DNA of 64,000 nt from Paenibacillus sp. 1781tsa1. Lineage in GTDB: Bacteria; Bacillota; Bacilli; Paenibacillales; Paenibacillaceae. Below are positions 9,200 through 18,702 of this stretch, piece after piece. The notes under the pieces were generated by a model. The model was not told the origin of the DNA, did not search any database, and was given only the letters and a program-made list of their open reading frames with translations. Each line of letters starts with the position of its first letter. Position 1 is the first letter of the stretch. The stretch is from assembly GCF_024159265.1 (NCBI RefSeq), contig NZ_JAMYWY010000001.1, positions 5,518,001 through 5,582,000 on the forward strand, in the 5' to 3' direction. A program made the translations under genes and the position numbers.

Positions 9200-9790
9200 T
9201 TAGGAATTGATCGGTCTACTGAGCACCTGGTCAATAATGCCGTACGTCTTAGCTTCTTCAGCGCTCATGAAGAAGTCACGGTCTGTATCCCGCTCAATTT
9301 TCTCAAGAGGTTGACCCGTACGATCGACGTATATTTGATTCAGTTTCTGACGTGTTTTAATAATCCATTCTGCGTGTATCTTAATATCCGCAGCCTGTCC
9401 TTGAATACCGCCAAGCGGCTGATGAATCATTACTTCGCTGTTCGTCAGCGCATATCTCTTGCCAGGTGCACCGGCTGTTAGCAATAACGAGCCCATGCTT
9501 GCTGCCATCCCTACGCAAATGGTAGATACATCCGGCTTGATAAATTGCATCGTATCGTATATACCCATCCCTGCGGTGACAGAACCACCAGGTGAGTTAA
9601 TGTACAAGCTGATATCCTTCTCAGGATCGTCGGCTGCCAAAAACAAAAGCTGTGCTATGACAAGATTGGCTACATCGTCATCAATCGCACTGGTTAGAAA
9701 GATAATGCGATCTTTCAGCAAACGTGAATATATATCGTAAGACCGCTCGCCTCGATTGGTTTGTTCTATAACCATTGGCACCAGACTCAT
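9200..9790 (-). CDS. clpP: ATP-dependent Clp protease proteolytic subunit ClpP
   Basis: ClpP is the tetradecameric serine peptidase that pairs with ClpX and other Clp ATPases. The 196-residue protein has the catalytic triad at the standard positions: Ser98 in GMAASMG, His123 in VMIHQP and Asp172. The length and the N-terminus (MSLVPMVIEQTNRGERSYDIYSRLL) match the family. AGAGGTTGG precedes the ATG. A good SigA-type promoter lies about 60 bases upstream, and I found no CtsR heptad repeat (GGTCAAA) in the 379-bp upstream gap. ClpX follows immediately. Confidence 0.97.
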   Translation of the reverse strand: MSLVPMVIEQTNRGERSYDIYSRLLKDRIIFLTSAIDDDVANLVIAQLLFLAADDPEKDISLYINSPGGSVTAGMGIYDTMQFIKPDVSTICVGMAASMGSLLLTAGAPGKRYALTNSEVMIHQPLGGIQGQAADIKIHAEWIIKTRQKLNQIYVDRTGQPLEKIERDTDRDFFMSAEEAKTYGIIDQVLSRPINS

Positions 9791-9852
9791 GAGACCAACC
9801 TCTTTTCTACATGTAATTAGACATAGGCCACCTGTAAAGCAAACCCAAATTC

Positions 9853-9881
9853 ATTCTAACACTTTCCTGTGACAATGTCAT
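9853..9881 (-). promoter_or_regulatory. SigA-type promoter of clpP-clpX
   Basis: On the minus strand, -35 ATGACA (9876-9881) and -10 TAGAAT (9853-9858) are separated by exactly 17 bp, each one mismatch from consensus. The predicted start would leave a leader of about 55 nt before clpP. The remainder of the 9791-10100 gap is AT-rich with nothing else recognisable. Confidence 0.6.
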
Positions 9882-10100
9882 TTTTCACAAGAGGGGTCAG
9901 ACATCAGTTTGATTACTTTTTTAGCCTGATCATATTTAACCATGTTTTCTATGTATGTGCAAATTGAAGCCATCCTATGCCGTCTTGCCGTTTTTTATTT
10001 GCATGAAGTACATAGGTATGTAAAAAGTGTACACAGATCAATAAAATTAGTGTTCATCCATATAATTACTTCATTTTCTATAAAATGGATGTCATAATTT

Positions 10101-10140
10101 AAAAATAAGGCACGCAATAACTCACGTGCCTTATCGTTTA
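10101..10140 (-). terminator. terminator after tig
   Basis: ATAAGGCACG (10105-10114) and CGTGCCTTAT (10125-10134) form a perfect 10-bp stem followed by a T-rich run on the minus strand. It isolates tig from clpP. Confidence 0.88.
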
Positions 10141-10169
10141 TTCAACTGACAAGATGATAGCAGCTTGTC

Positions 10170-11510
10170 TTATTTTTCGTCAGCTTCTGCAACAACTTCT
10201 TCGGCTGGAGCTTCAACTGGCTCAACAACTGTGCTGTTCTCAACAAGAACATCAATCGTTTTACGCAGTTTCACTTCATCGCGAAGGCTGTCCAGGGAAC
10301 CATTACCTTCGAGGATGCCACGGATCTCATCAGCAGGACGCTTGTAAGATTCAGCCATTTTCTCGAGTTCTTGATTCACTTCTTCGTCAGATACTTCAAT
10401 GTTTTCCGCTTTACCTACAGCTTCAAGCACCAGGTTGTTGCGAACACGTTTGGAAGCATCTTCTTGCATTTGTCCTCTCAGGTCAGCTTGAGTCTGGCCG
10501 GAGAAGCTCAGGAACATTTCAAGGTTCATACCTTGGTTACGCAGACGGTTGTCGAAATCACGCATCATGTTTTGTACTTCGCTGTCAACCATTGCAGCCG
10601 GAATGTCCACTTCAGCGTTCTCAGCCACTTTTTCTACAACTGCATTTTCTTGTGCAGCTTTGGCTTCGTCAGCTTTACGGGATTCCAATTGTGTTTTCAG
10701 GTCAGCTTTGTACTCTTCAAGTGTGTCGAATTCGCTAACATCTTTAGCAAACTCATCATCCAATGCAGGAAGCTGTTTGCGCTTGATTTCGTGAATTTTC
10801 ACTTTGAATACTGCTTGTTTGCCAGCAAGTTCTGCTGCATGGTAGCTCTCTGGGAAAGTCACTTCTACGTCTTTGAAGTCACCTGTGGACAGACCCACAA
10901 CTTGCTCTTCAAATCCAGGAATGAATGTGTTGGAACCCAGTTCCAGGGAATAACGTTCAGCTTGTCCACCTTCGAAAGGTACACCATCAACGGAACCGTC
11001 GAAGTCGATTACTGCAACGTCGCCGTTAGCAGCGGAACCTTCGTCGATTACAACGAGTTCAGCGTGACGTTGTTGAAGACGCTCAAGTTCTTCAGCCACT
11101 TCTGCATCCGTTACTTCACCTTTTGCTACAGCAACTTCGATTCCTTTGTACTCACCCAGAGTAACTTCAGGTTTCACAGTTACTTTCGCTTTGAACTTGA
11201 ATGTTTGTCCTTTAGCGAATTGTTCAACATCTACGTCAGGACGATCAACCGGGAAAATATCCGTTTGGTCGATTGCTTCTGTATAAGCTTCAGGAAGCAA
11301 AATGTCGATTGCTTCTTGATAAAGGCTCTCTACACCAAAACGTGCTTCGAAGATGGAACGTGGTACTTTACCTTTACGGAATCCAGGTACGTTTGCTTGT
11401 TTAACCACTTTATTAAAAGCTTTGTCGAGTGCTGCAGTTACACGATCCGCATCCACTTCAACCTCAAGAACCCCAAGGTTCTTCTCTATCTTTTCCCAAG
11501 TTGCTTTCAT
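10170..11510 (-). CDS. tig: trigger factor, ribosome-associated peptidyl-prolyl isomerase
   Basis: Trigger factor binds the ribosome exit tunnel and chaperones nascent chains. The 446-residue product has the ribosome-binding signature VPGFRKGKVPRSIFEARFG at about residues 40-58, an FKBP-type isomerase domain around 155-245 (DVAVIDFDGSVDGVPFEGG) and a long helical C-terminal arm. The extreme C-terminus is rich in Glu, Val and Ala. GGAGGGGAAAG precedes the ATG. It has its own promoter and terminator and is followed by clpP-clpX, the conserved proteostasis order. Confidence 0.97.
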   Translation of the reverse strand: MKATWEKIEKNLGVLEVEVDADRVTAALDKAFNKVVKQANVPGFRKGKVPRSIFEARFGVESLYQEAIDILLPEAYTEAIDQTDIFPVDRPDVDVEQFAKGQTFKFKAKVTVKPEVTLGEYKGIEVAVAKGEVTDAEVAEELERLQQRHAELVVIDEGSAANGDVAVIDFDGSVDGVPFEGGQAERYSLELGSNTFIPGFEEQVVGLSTGDFKDVEVTFPESYHAAELAGKQAVFKVKIHEIKRKQLPALDDEFAKDVSEFDTLEEYKADLKTQLESRKADEAKAAQENAVVEKVAENAEVDIPAAMVDSEVQNMMRDFDNRLRNQGMNLEMFLSFSGQTQADLRGQMQEDASKRVRNNLVLEAVGKAENIEVSDEEVNQELEKMAESYKRPADEIRGILEGNGSLDSLRDEVKLRKTIDVLVENSTVVEPVEAPAEEVVAEADEK

Positions 11511-11574
11511 TGTATACTTTCCCCTCCAAAATTCACATGTTCACGTAGGCAATCACGTACAAAATAACCATTTT

Positions 11575-11603
11575 AGTATAAACAAGATTAGATTCTTTTT
11601 CAA
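11575..11603 (-). promoter_or_regulatory. SigA-type promoter of tig
   Basis: Minus-strand -35 TTGAAA (11598-11603) and -10 TATACT (11575-11580) with a 17-bp spacer. It lies just upstream of the tig leader. Confidence 0.7.
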
Positions 11604-11648
11604 GGGGAATCCCTTGATACAGTTTAAGGAAAACGTTTCCGGCCTCGA

Positions 11649-12626
11649 TTAGCCGTCCAAACCGGCAGATACAAACTGCTTCATGGAACGATAAGCCTGC
11701 TCCAGGCGAAAGCGCATCGCGCCTGTCACAGCATACATTGAGCGTGTATTCTCCTCATCATGCGAACCACCAAGACTGTCTGCAACGGTCATATGTAGAG
11801 CTGCTGCCCATATATCTGTCATGGAATCATTTTCTTCCAGCATCGATATATAATCGCGGGTTCCATACACCGCCATGACATATTGTATCCACAGTTCCTG
11901 GGCAAAATAAAAGAGCGTAGGTTCATGAACCTCCGTCTGATCTGCCACTCGTTCCAGAATCTGAACAATTTGGAGCGGGAACTCCTCTGGTTTAAGAGGC
12001 ACGGTATCGATCTCGACTTCAACCTGCTCTTCGCCTCTCGTAAACAGGATCATACCTTGAACACCTCGGCGACGCAAGGTCTGCAGCACCCGGAATTGAA
12101 GAAGAGGGTGAAGCGACTTGTCTTTTAACCAACTGGTAAGCGCCTCGTCAATCTTCGGCAGATCCAGATAGGCCAACTGCTCCAAAGCCAGCATTGTCTG
12201 TTCGGACAGCGGCTCCTCCATTACTGTACGAAGCATCTTATCTGCATAGCCATCATCCTGTTCAAGCTTCATTCGAGCATGATGCCGTGCCATGTCTTCC
12301 TCACTAATCTCTTCTTCCTCTTCTCGTTCTTCAAGAACGGCAGGCGAGGTTTCTTCATATTGAGGGAATGCTGCCTGAAGCCATTCGAGCAGGGCCCGCC
12401 ATTCATCATAATGCCGCTCTTCCTGTCCCTGACATTGCAGCAAAAAGTGAAGCAATTTCATCGCTTCACCATACCGTTCATTTTCAAGCATAACTGTCAA
12501 TTGAATCTGGTAATAGTCCAGCGTCTTAGGAAACAGCACAATATTGTTGTTATGCTCGGTTTCCGGGGTCGTGGATTCCTTAATGGGAGCACCTCCTCTA
12601 TATCCTGAATCTCCAGTTGGAATCAA
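11649..12626 (-). CDS. YsoA-like helical-repeat protein of unknown function
   Basis: This soluble protein of up to 325 residues is rich in paired helices and reads like a TPR-type repeat protein (for example YYQIQLTVMLENERYGEAMK and EQTMLALEQLAYLDLPKIDE). An acidic linker (EEREEEEEISEED) sits near residue 100. Its place just upstream of tig is that of ysoA in Bacillus, which is also a TPR protein, so I regard it as the ysoA counterpart. The start is unclear: the given TTG at 12626 has no good ribosome binding site, while a near-perfect GAGGAGGTG lies just before an in-frame ATT at 12584. No terminator is seen before tig's promoter. Confidence 0.75.
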   Translation of the reverse strand: MIPTGDSGYRGGAPIKESTTPETEHNNNIVLFPKTLDYYQIQLTVMLENERYGEAMKLLHFLLQCQGQEERHYDEWRALLEWLQAAFPQYEETSPAVLEEREEEEEISEEDMARHHARMKLEQDDGYADKMLRTVMEEPLSEQTMLALEQLAYLDLPKIDEALTSWLKDKSLHPLLQFRVLQTLRRRGVQGMILFTRGEEQVEVEIDTVPLKPEEFPLQIVQILERVADQTEVHEPTLFYFAQELWIQYVMAVYGTRDYISMLEENDSMTDIWAAALHMTVADSLGGSHDEENTRSMYAVTGAMRFRLEQAYRSMKQFVSAGLDG

Positions 12627-12766
12627 CCTAAATAGATGTATATATTAAAACGATTGTCGATCTATTTTTTGAGTTCTCCTGATATTCTAACATAACCTTA
12701 AATATAATGAAAAAAACGTTACTGCCGCCAAATATCATATACGAAAAACAGTTTAAAATAAAATGC

Positions 12767-12795
12767 TTGATATTCCTGTATGCATATGATAAAAT
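12767..12795 (+). promoter_or_regulatory. promoter of first tRNA-Arg(TCT)
   Basis: -35 TTGATA (12767-12772), a 17-bp spacer and -10 TAAAAT (12790-12795), 23 bases before the tRNA 5' end. Confidence 0.75.
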
Positions 12796-12818
12796 CAGTT
12801 TTGCTTGAAAAAATTCAT

Positions 12819-12892
<74 letters not shown>

Positions 12893-12902
12893 TATTAAAA
12901 AG

Positions 12903-12927
12903 AAACTTCCTTCGGGAAGTTTTTTTG
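12903..12927 (+). terminator. terminator of first tRNA-Arg
   Basis: AAACTTCC, TTCG loop, GGAAGTTT and a T-run, 10 bases after the tRNA. The same hairpin follows the second tRNA copy and its tandem fragments. Confidence 0.9.
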
Positions 12928-13398
12928 CGTTCTGGGGGATGAGAACCCCAATGGTTCGTCGAAGCATTCGCTTCGTTTCATGCTCTGTCGCTTAATTGGA
13001 ACGTTCGCATTTGCTCCTTATATGGACGACATGTTGCAGTATCGAAGATCTAACGAATCTAGGACACTCTATTCCCCCCATATTAAGTATCATGGAATTC
13101 TAACGAATCTTAGAGAGCTTATTTCAACAATTCAAGGTTGTTACCTCACTCATTTGCAGTAAGTTGCCTGATTAACGTTGCTGAGGTTCATTAGAATCTG
13201 AACATAGTGATTATCCGTTCTATAAGACCTCTTCGATTCGTTAGAGTTTGTCAGGTCCAAGATGGTCCGAGGCCCGCGCACTTGTGGGTGCTTTTTTTCA
13301 TTTCATTGCTCAATATTGACATAGAATGTTATGCTTGCGGAGTGGATAATGTAACAATCCATACATATCAACTTCTTAGGAAACAGGAGATTTTATCA
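12928..13398. repeat. intergenic region with tRNA-flank homology and TCTAACGAATC repeats
   Basis: Bases 12928-12990 closely resemble the flank found after the second tRNA-Arg copy (GGATGAGAACCCC, then ATGGTTCGTCG). Further on the motif TCTAACGAATCT occurs at 13049-13060 and 13099-13110, and its inverse GATTCGTTAGA at 13235-13245; AGGTTCATTAGAA also occurs near 13180-13195. A related cluster is at 58600-58752. No gene is supported here. Confidence 0.6.
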
Positions 13399-14628
13399 AT
13401 GTCATCTTCAGTACAGCAGCACTCGTCCATCCATGCCGAGGAAGAACATTCTTCGACATCCAAAAGATTCGGCCTGTTATTAGCAGGCATTATCGTTATC
13501 GCCGCTACCATGAGGTCACCGATCACGGCAACCGGACCTGTAGTGGAGATGATCCGCTCAGATACAGGTATTGGCCATACGATGGCCGGGCTTTTGACCT
13601 CACTACCTTTGCTCGCCTTTGCAGCAGTCTCTCCTTTTGCACCACGTCTTGCCAAACGGTTAGGACTCGAATCTGCTCTGCTATTGGCTGTTATCATCGT
13701 GACCACTGGAGTGGCCTTGCGCTTGTTGCCTTCCGTTCTCTCCTTATATACTGGAACCGCAATATTGGGATGCGGCATTGCATTAAGCAACGTGCTTTTG
13801 CCAAGTTTGATCAAACGTGATTTTCCGTTGCGGGTGGGTATCGTCACCGGATTATACTCTGTATCCATGAACATATTTGGCGCCATCGCCTCAGGTGTGA
13901 GTGTGCCCTTAGCCGGAGCAACATCTATGGGTTGGCGCGCTTCGTTAGGCGTGTGGGCCCTGTTGTCCATACTTGCGCTTCTCTTGTGGCTCCCCCAGAT
14001 CGCCGCAGGACGTAAGCAGATGTTATATGTTACCTCCCAGAGCGAAGGGACACCCGTGCGTCTAAGAACCTCTAAACTAGCCTGGTTCATTACTTTATTT
14101 ATGGGTCTGCAATCTCTAATATTCTATACGACGATTACCTGGCTACCCGAAATTCTCGCTGAGCAAGGATTCAGCCCCACTTCAGCAGGGTGGATGCTCT
14201 CCTTGATGCAGATGGTTAGTGTACCAGCCACCTTTATCGTTCCGATCCTCGCCGGCCGAACGCGAGATCAACGTGTTCTAACCGCGATAACGTGCTCTTC
14301 TTTAATTGTCGGGTATGCATTATTGTTAAGTGGCATCGCTTCGCTCGTTACCATCGGCGTCACGTTGGCAGGAATAGGAGCTGGAGCTTCGTTTGGACTG
14401 GTAACCATGTTCTTCGTCCTTCGCTCAAAAGATGCCAGACAAGCTGCCAGCCTGTCCGGTATGGCCCAGTCCTTCGGATATATGCTGGCGGCAGTGGGAC
14501 CTCTACTGTTCGGCATGCTTCATGACTGGACAAAAGGATGGACCCTTCCGCTGCTCATACAGGTCATTCTGGCCATTGCTTTACTAATCGCAGGGCTTCA
14601 AGCAAGCAAAAATCGGATGATCGGTTAG
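13399..14628 (+). CDS. MFS transporter, CynX/NimT type
   Basis: A 409-residue major facilitator protein, probably an exporter or anion/drug carrier in the plasma membrane. About 12 hydrophobic segments are evident from residue 28 on. The N-terminal hallmark RSPITATGPVVEMIRSDTGI resembles the CynX/NimT branch (cyanate or 2-nitroimidazole transporters). I chose ATG at 13399 because CAGGAGAT precedes it and the first residues (a soluble Ser/His/Glu-rich stretch) then lead into the first helix; the upstream extension is not protein-like. It is a single-gene unit with a strong terminator. The substrate cannot be told from sequence. Confidence 0.88.
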   Translation: MSSSVQQHSSIHAEEEHSSTSKRFGLLLAGIIVIAATMRSPITATGPVVEMIRSDTGIGHTMAGLLTSLPLLAFAAVSPFAPRLAKRLGLESALLLAVIIVTTGVALRLLPSVLSLYTGTAILGCGIALSNVLLPSLIKRDFPLRVGIVTGLYSVSMNIFGAIASGVSVPLAGATSMGWRASLGVWALLSILALLLWLPQIAAGRKQMLYVTSQSEGTPVRLRTSKLAWFITLFMGLQSLIFYTTITWLPEILAEQGFSPTSAGWMLSLMQMVSVPATFIVPILAGRTRDQRVLTAITCSSLIVGYALLLSGIASLVTIGVTLAGIGAGASFGLVTMFFVLRSKDARQAASLSGMAQSFGYMLAAVGPLLFGMLHDWTKGWTLPLLIQVILAIALLIAGLQASKNRMIG

Positions 14629-14651
14629 TCATACCATTCATTTATAGAAAC

Positions 14652-14691
14652 AAAACGGCCTCCATCCTGAAAATCAGGATGGAGGCCGTTT
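14652..14691. terminator. bidirectional terminator between MFS gene and subtilase
   Basis: AAACGGCCTCCATCCTGA and its exact complement form an 18-bp stem with a 3-base loop, flanked by A and T runs. It can end both the MFS transcript and the opposing subtilase transcript. Confidence 0.85.
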
Positions 14692-14742
14692 ATGCATAGA
14701 ACAATTCCTTCATTAATTTAATCAGTTTCAATGAGGAGGAAC

Positions 14743-17700
14743 TTATTTCACTTTTACCTTAATCGTGTCTGTGCTGGTAACTCCAGCTGCGTTAATTAGC
14801 TCTGCCCGATACGTATACGTGCCCGATTTTTTCCCGGACAGTGTAGTCACGGCACTTTGCGGAAGAGGTGTTACCGCACGGAGTTCTTGCGTGTCGATCA
14901 ACTTATCATTTTCATAAAGACGATACTCTGTAGCGTTGGTCCCCCACCACAGGTTCATGGTCACCTTATAATGGCCATCGCCATCCCAGTTATCCTGAGA
15001 GAGAACCGCTTTGCCTGGCGCTGCGTTGGTCACCCTAACAGTCAACGTCTGACTCCGTGTTGTTCCCTTGTCGTTAGTTAGCTCGGCCACATACGTATAT
15101 GTGCCATTGGCTTTGCCTGTGATCTTCGTCTGAGCAAACTGCGCCCAAGGCGCGTTGTAAGTCAACTTCTGCGTATCAACCAAAACTCCGTCCTCATATA
15201 ACTTGTAGCTAGTTCCGTTCTCGCCCCACCACAGGTTCATTGTAACGATATACGAGCCCTCTGGCAGGCCGTTACCTATCCAGTTATTGTGAGACAATAC
15301 AGGCGTACCTGGCGCCTTGGTAGCCGGAGTTTCAGGTTCGGTCTCCACGGCTTCCAACTTCAGTACCGTATTGGCTGTACCCGAAAGCCCCTGTTGGTCT
15401 TTTACCGTAAGTTCAACGGCATACTCGCCTGCTTCAAATCCTTCTAAAGGAAGGCTAAAGGTGGCATCAGCTTGTACTTCAAAGACTCCCTCTTTATAAA
15501 CCGAACCATCCTCTTTTTTCACAACATACGTTGCTTCCAGGGAAGCTGCCGGATCAAACGTGATGTCCCATCCGCTGGCAAGCGCAGGAGCAACACGGAA
15601 GTACAAATCTTCCACGCTACCATTAAGGACAGCAGACTCATCCGCTTTGAACTCCAATGTTTCTGGTGCAGTTACAACCGGAGCTGTCTTTTTCACCAAA
15701 AATGGCGAAGTGTCTTCCTTATAGGTTTTGCCGTCTGTACCAATGGTAGTGATATCAACGGTGTATAAACCATCCGGAATCTCTGTCACTTCATCGGTTG
15801 TGTAATCCGCATATGTGCCGTTCCAAGCAAGATTGTATCTTGTATTTGCATTGAAGTTATAATAGTTACCGAAAATGGAGCCGATATAACCATCTTGATA
15901 ATATCCACCTTCCGGATCAAGACCATCAAAAATCTCAATCAGGGCGAATGTCATCGGATTATAGAATTCCATCGCTACATTAAGGGTATCCAACGTACCA
16001 TCAGCCTTCAATGGATAGTGGAATGGATTTTTTTCAGTGCCTTTTACAGTTTCAATATATTTAACTCCACTCAACGTAACGTTGAAATGAGCAACATATG
16101 GCACACTAAACGTATTGGTTCCGTTCGAAAGCTCAATGTATCCTTGTGCTTCTGTAGTCGCAGTAACCCCTCGTGGAACGGTGATTGTTACTGCAAGTTC
16201 TTCCTCACCATTCAGTGTGAAGGAACTTTTGTCTACTGCAACAGATACACCAGCGACATTACGAGTAGGATTCACATTTACGGTGTAATCCCCACCACTA
16301 CCATTCAACGCCTCAACTTTAATCGTTTTGGTGATCGTCTTTTCATCTGTGCTCAGGAAATTACCGTAGTTGATGCTTCCGGTGATATTCTCCTTTTCAA
16401 CAACAGCGCCACTTTCGGTGTATTGAGTTACATCAAGCACTTTGACAAAAGCAGCAGGATCGATGGTGTTCACAGCCTGAATGCGGCCAGCACCTTGATC
16501 AAATACATCAAACTTGGTTGTATCCAGCACTTTACTATTGTTCATGAGCGCAACTTTGATATCAAATGGCGTCCAGTCCGGATGCTTCTCAATCAACAGT
16601 GCAATCAACCCTGCTACATGAGGTGTAGCCATACTTGTACCTGATTTACGATCATAAGCTTGTGCGTAATCTGCGTCTGGCTCATCCTTGCCGTAGGCAG
16701 GAATCGTAGACAGAATGCTTGTACCTGGTGCAACAATATCCGGTTTGATGTCCAGCGTTACCTTGGCAGGTCCACGTGAACTGGATGAATTCATCTCATC
16801 GCCCGGAGTTTGAGAACGTTCAAAATCACTAAAGCTCACTTCAACGGCTTGTCCTGCGTCTAGATCAGCCTTGATAACCTCTCCATCTTCTTTGGACATG
16901 CTCAGTGTTGGAATGAGTTCAAAGTTATCGCCCAGACTTACACCGATTGGACCCGGGATGTTGTTATATACGATAACAGCCACGGCTCCAGCCGCTTTGG
17001 CATTGGCGATTTTCTCTACAAATGCGAGTTCACCACGCTGTATTAATGCCACTTTACCTGTAAAATCCTTACCTTCAAAATCAGTTGGCTTACCCAGTGC
17101 TGCAAATTCAAGCTCATATTTCCCTGTCAAAACAGTCTCAGGGTCTGCTGACAGGCTCCATCCCATCAGATCCAAACGGTAAACCGACTCTGTAACGGCC
17201 AGTGGAGTTTCAGTTGGAGCAATTACAGACTCTTCTTCCACAGGAGCAGCTTCAGGAGCAGCTTCAACCGGTGCAGAAGGCGATGCAGATGGCGTATTTT
17301 CTTCAGTTGCAGTTTCTTCTACATTCGAAACTCCAGCTTCGTCAGAAACTGCATCCTCCACAGTTGCTGCACTTTCTTCAGTAGCAGTTGCGGGTACACC
17401 TTGCTCCGAACCTTCAGGCTCTTCTGTTCCAGGTGCCGTCCCCAGTTCAGGAGATGGTTCAACCTCTGGCACCGGTTGTTGTTCAGGCAGGGTCTCTTCG
17501 CCTTCTTCACCAATCCAGAAGTGAGTATCCGCTGTAATAAGCTGACTAGGTCCTGTAGAGTTACCTACCGTAATAGCCATGGCAGACGCCCCCGGAGAAC
17601 CGAGTGTATAACGGTTTGGTCCGTCATTGCCACTGGCAACTACTGCTGTCACACCAGACAGCATCGCATTATTCAGGGCTACCGAGGTAATATAACTTGG

Positions 17701-18702
17701 ATCGTTAGCGGCATTCCCCAAAGAGAGATTAATTATATCCATGCCATCTTCAACGGAACGATCAATTCCGCCGAGCACCCATGAGGTTTGACCACTACCA
17801 TACGGCCCAAGTACACGGTATGCATAGATATCTGCTTCAGGAGCAACGCCAACAATCCCGTAATCCCCTGCTTCACGAGCAGCAATGGTACCGGCTACGT
17901 GCGTACCGTGGGATGTGTAAAAGGCACTTCCCCTTTCGTTAAACTCAGGTTCCCCTGAACTTTTCCATTCTTGATATGTCGCTTCATACGGATCATTGTC
18001 GTTACCAACAAAGTCCCATCCGCCTTTGTAAGCTTCCTGCAAATTAGGATGTTCATAGTCAATCCCTGTATCGATGACACCCACTTTGATGCCATTTCCT
18101 TTGTAACCCAGATCCCATACTTCAGGTGCACCAATAAAAGGCGCCGTGTCTTTCATGTACGGGTTCACTTCATCTGTCTCAGGCGCTATTGTAAATTCAA
18201 GGTCAGGATATACACTGACCACGCCAGGTATTTGAAGCAATTGTCCCACTTGGTTTCCTTTAAGCTCAATCGCTACACCATTCAGGGCATATGCATATTC
18301 TTCCAATACTTCATGTTTGATTTTCTTCTGAGTGAGGCTATGTACAAATGACTGTTGTTGTTGCTCAACTTGAGTCACAGCCTTTGTTTCCATAGAGGAG
18401 GTAAAAGATTTTCCGGAGAGGGTTGATTCACCTTGCGCTACTGCAACAGGTTTATTGGAAAGCTCAACGATCACTCGGGTGTTCTCTCCACCCAGGCCTT
18501 CCAAGCTTTTATCCAAAAATGGATCTGCGGCAAGTTTGGCTTCCCGTCCTGCCAGAATCTCTCTCCATTGTTTGGCTTCGGCTGTACTGGGTAAGTTCTC
18601 AAGCTGAATAACTGAATCTGCGGGAGCGGCTCCAGCCGCGGGGAGAATAATGGAAAAGACCATCAGAACACTTAATAACGTGGATATCAATCGTTTACTC
18701 AA
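14743..18702 (-). CDS. S8 subtilisin-like protease, secreted, with PA domain and chitinase-type N-domain repeats
   Basis: This 1,319-residue secreted endopeptidase starts at a TTG (18702) preceded by AAAAGGAGGGG; it gives a clear signal peptide (KRLISTLLSVLMVFSIILPA then AGA). An I9-type propeptide spans about 70-170. Catalytic residues are Asp211 (VIDTGIDYEHP), His265 (SHGTHVAGT), oxyanion Asn359 (ASGNDGP) and Ser690 (GTSMATPHVAG). Between Asn and Ser are an acidic Pro/Glu/Ala-rich insertion (about 398-498) and a protease-associated domain (about 545-620), as in Vpr. A fibronectin-like region follows, then two tandem modules of about 92 residues (from about 1131) with NWxGxGxYxVTMNLWWG and GTYTYxAEL motifs, like the N-terminal domain of chitinase A/D. 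Inference: a substrate- or wall-binding protease. Confidence 0.9.
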   Translation of the reverse strand: MSKRLISTLLSVLMVFSIILPAAGAAPADSVIQLENLPSTAEAKQWREILAGREAKLAADPFLDKSLEGLGGENTRVIVELSNKPVAVAQGESTLSGKSFTSSMETKAVTQVEQQQQSFVHSLTQKKIKHEVLEEYAYALNGVAIELKGNQVGQLLQIPGVVSVYPDLEFTIAPETDEVNPYMKDTAPFIGAPEVWDLGYKGNGIKVGVIDTGIDYEHPNLQEAYKGGWDFVGNDNDPYEATYQEWKSSGEPEFNERGSAFYTSHGTHVAGTIAAREAGDYGIVGVAPEADIYAYRVLGPYGSGQTSWVLGGIDRSVEDGMDIINLSLGNAANDPSYITSVALNNAMLSGVTAVVASGNDGPNRYTLGSPGASAMAITVGNSTGPSQLITADTHFWIGEEGEETLPEQQPVPEVEPSPELGTAPGTEEPEGSEQGVPATATEESAATVEDAVSDEAGVSNVEETATEENTPSASPSAPVEAAPEAAPVEEESVIAPTETPLAVTESVYRLDLMGWSLSADPETVLTGKYELEFAALGKPTDFEGKDFTGKVALIQRGELAFVEKIANAKAAGAVAVIVYNNIPGPIGVSLGDNFELIPTLSMSKEDGEVIKADLDAGQAVEVSFSDFERSQTPGDEMNSSSSRGPAKVTLDIKPDIVAPGTSILSTIPAYGKDEPDADYAQAYDRKSGTSMATPHVAGLIALLIEKHPDWTPFDIKVALMNNSKVLDTTKFDVFDQGAGRIQAVNTIDPAAFVKVLDVTQYTESGAVVEKENITGSINYGNFLSTDEKTITKTIKVEALNGSGGDYTVNVNPTRNVAGVSVAVDKSSFTLNGEEELAVTITVPRGVTATTEAQGYIELSNGTNTFSVPYVAHFNVTLSGVKYIETVKGTEKNPFHYPLKADGTLDTLNVAMEFYNPMTFALIEIFDGLDPEGGYYQDGYIGSIFGNYYNFNANTRYNLAWNGTYADYTTDEVTEIPDGLYTVDITTIGTDGKTYKEDTSPFLVKKTAPVVTAPETLEFKADESAVLNGSVEDLYFRVAPALASGWDITFDPAASLEATYVVKKEDGSVYKEGVFEVQADATFSLPLEGFEAGEYAVELTVKDQQGLSGTANTVLKLEAVETEPETPATKAPGTPVLSHNNWIGNGLPEGSYIVTMNLWWGENGTSYKLYEDGVLVDTQKLTYNAPWAQFAQTKITGKANGTYTYVAELTNDKGTTRSQTLTVRVTNAAPGKAVLSQDNWDGDGHYKVTMNLWWGTNATEYRLYENDKLIDTQELRAVTPLPQSAVTTLSGKKSGTYTYRAELINAAGVTSTDTIKVKVK

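Noticed and set aside
9791..10100. CtsR operator before clpP
   Set aside because: No GGTCAAA heptad or direct repeat was found on either strand.
10371..11567. Nearly 400-codon open frame on the plus strand opposite tig
   Set aside because: It is a shadow of tig codon use, rich in Phe, Cys and Ser, with no ribosome binding site or family motif.
13368..14090. 240-codon minus-strand frame opposite the MFS gene
   Set aside because: Overlaps the well-supported transporter and lacks any protein-like motif or start signal.
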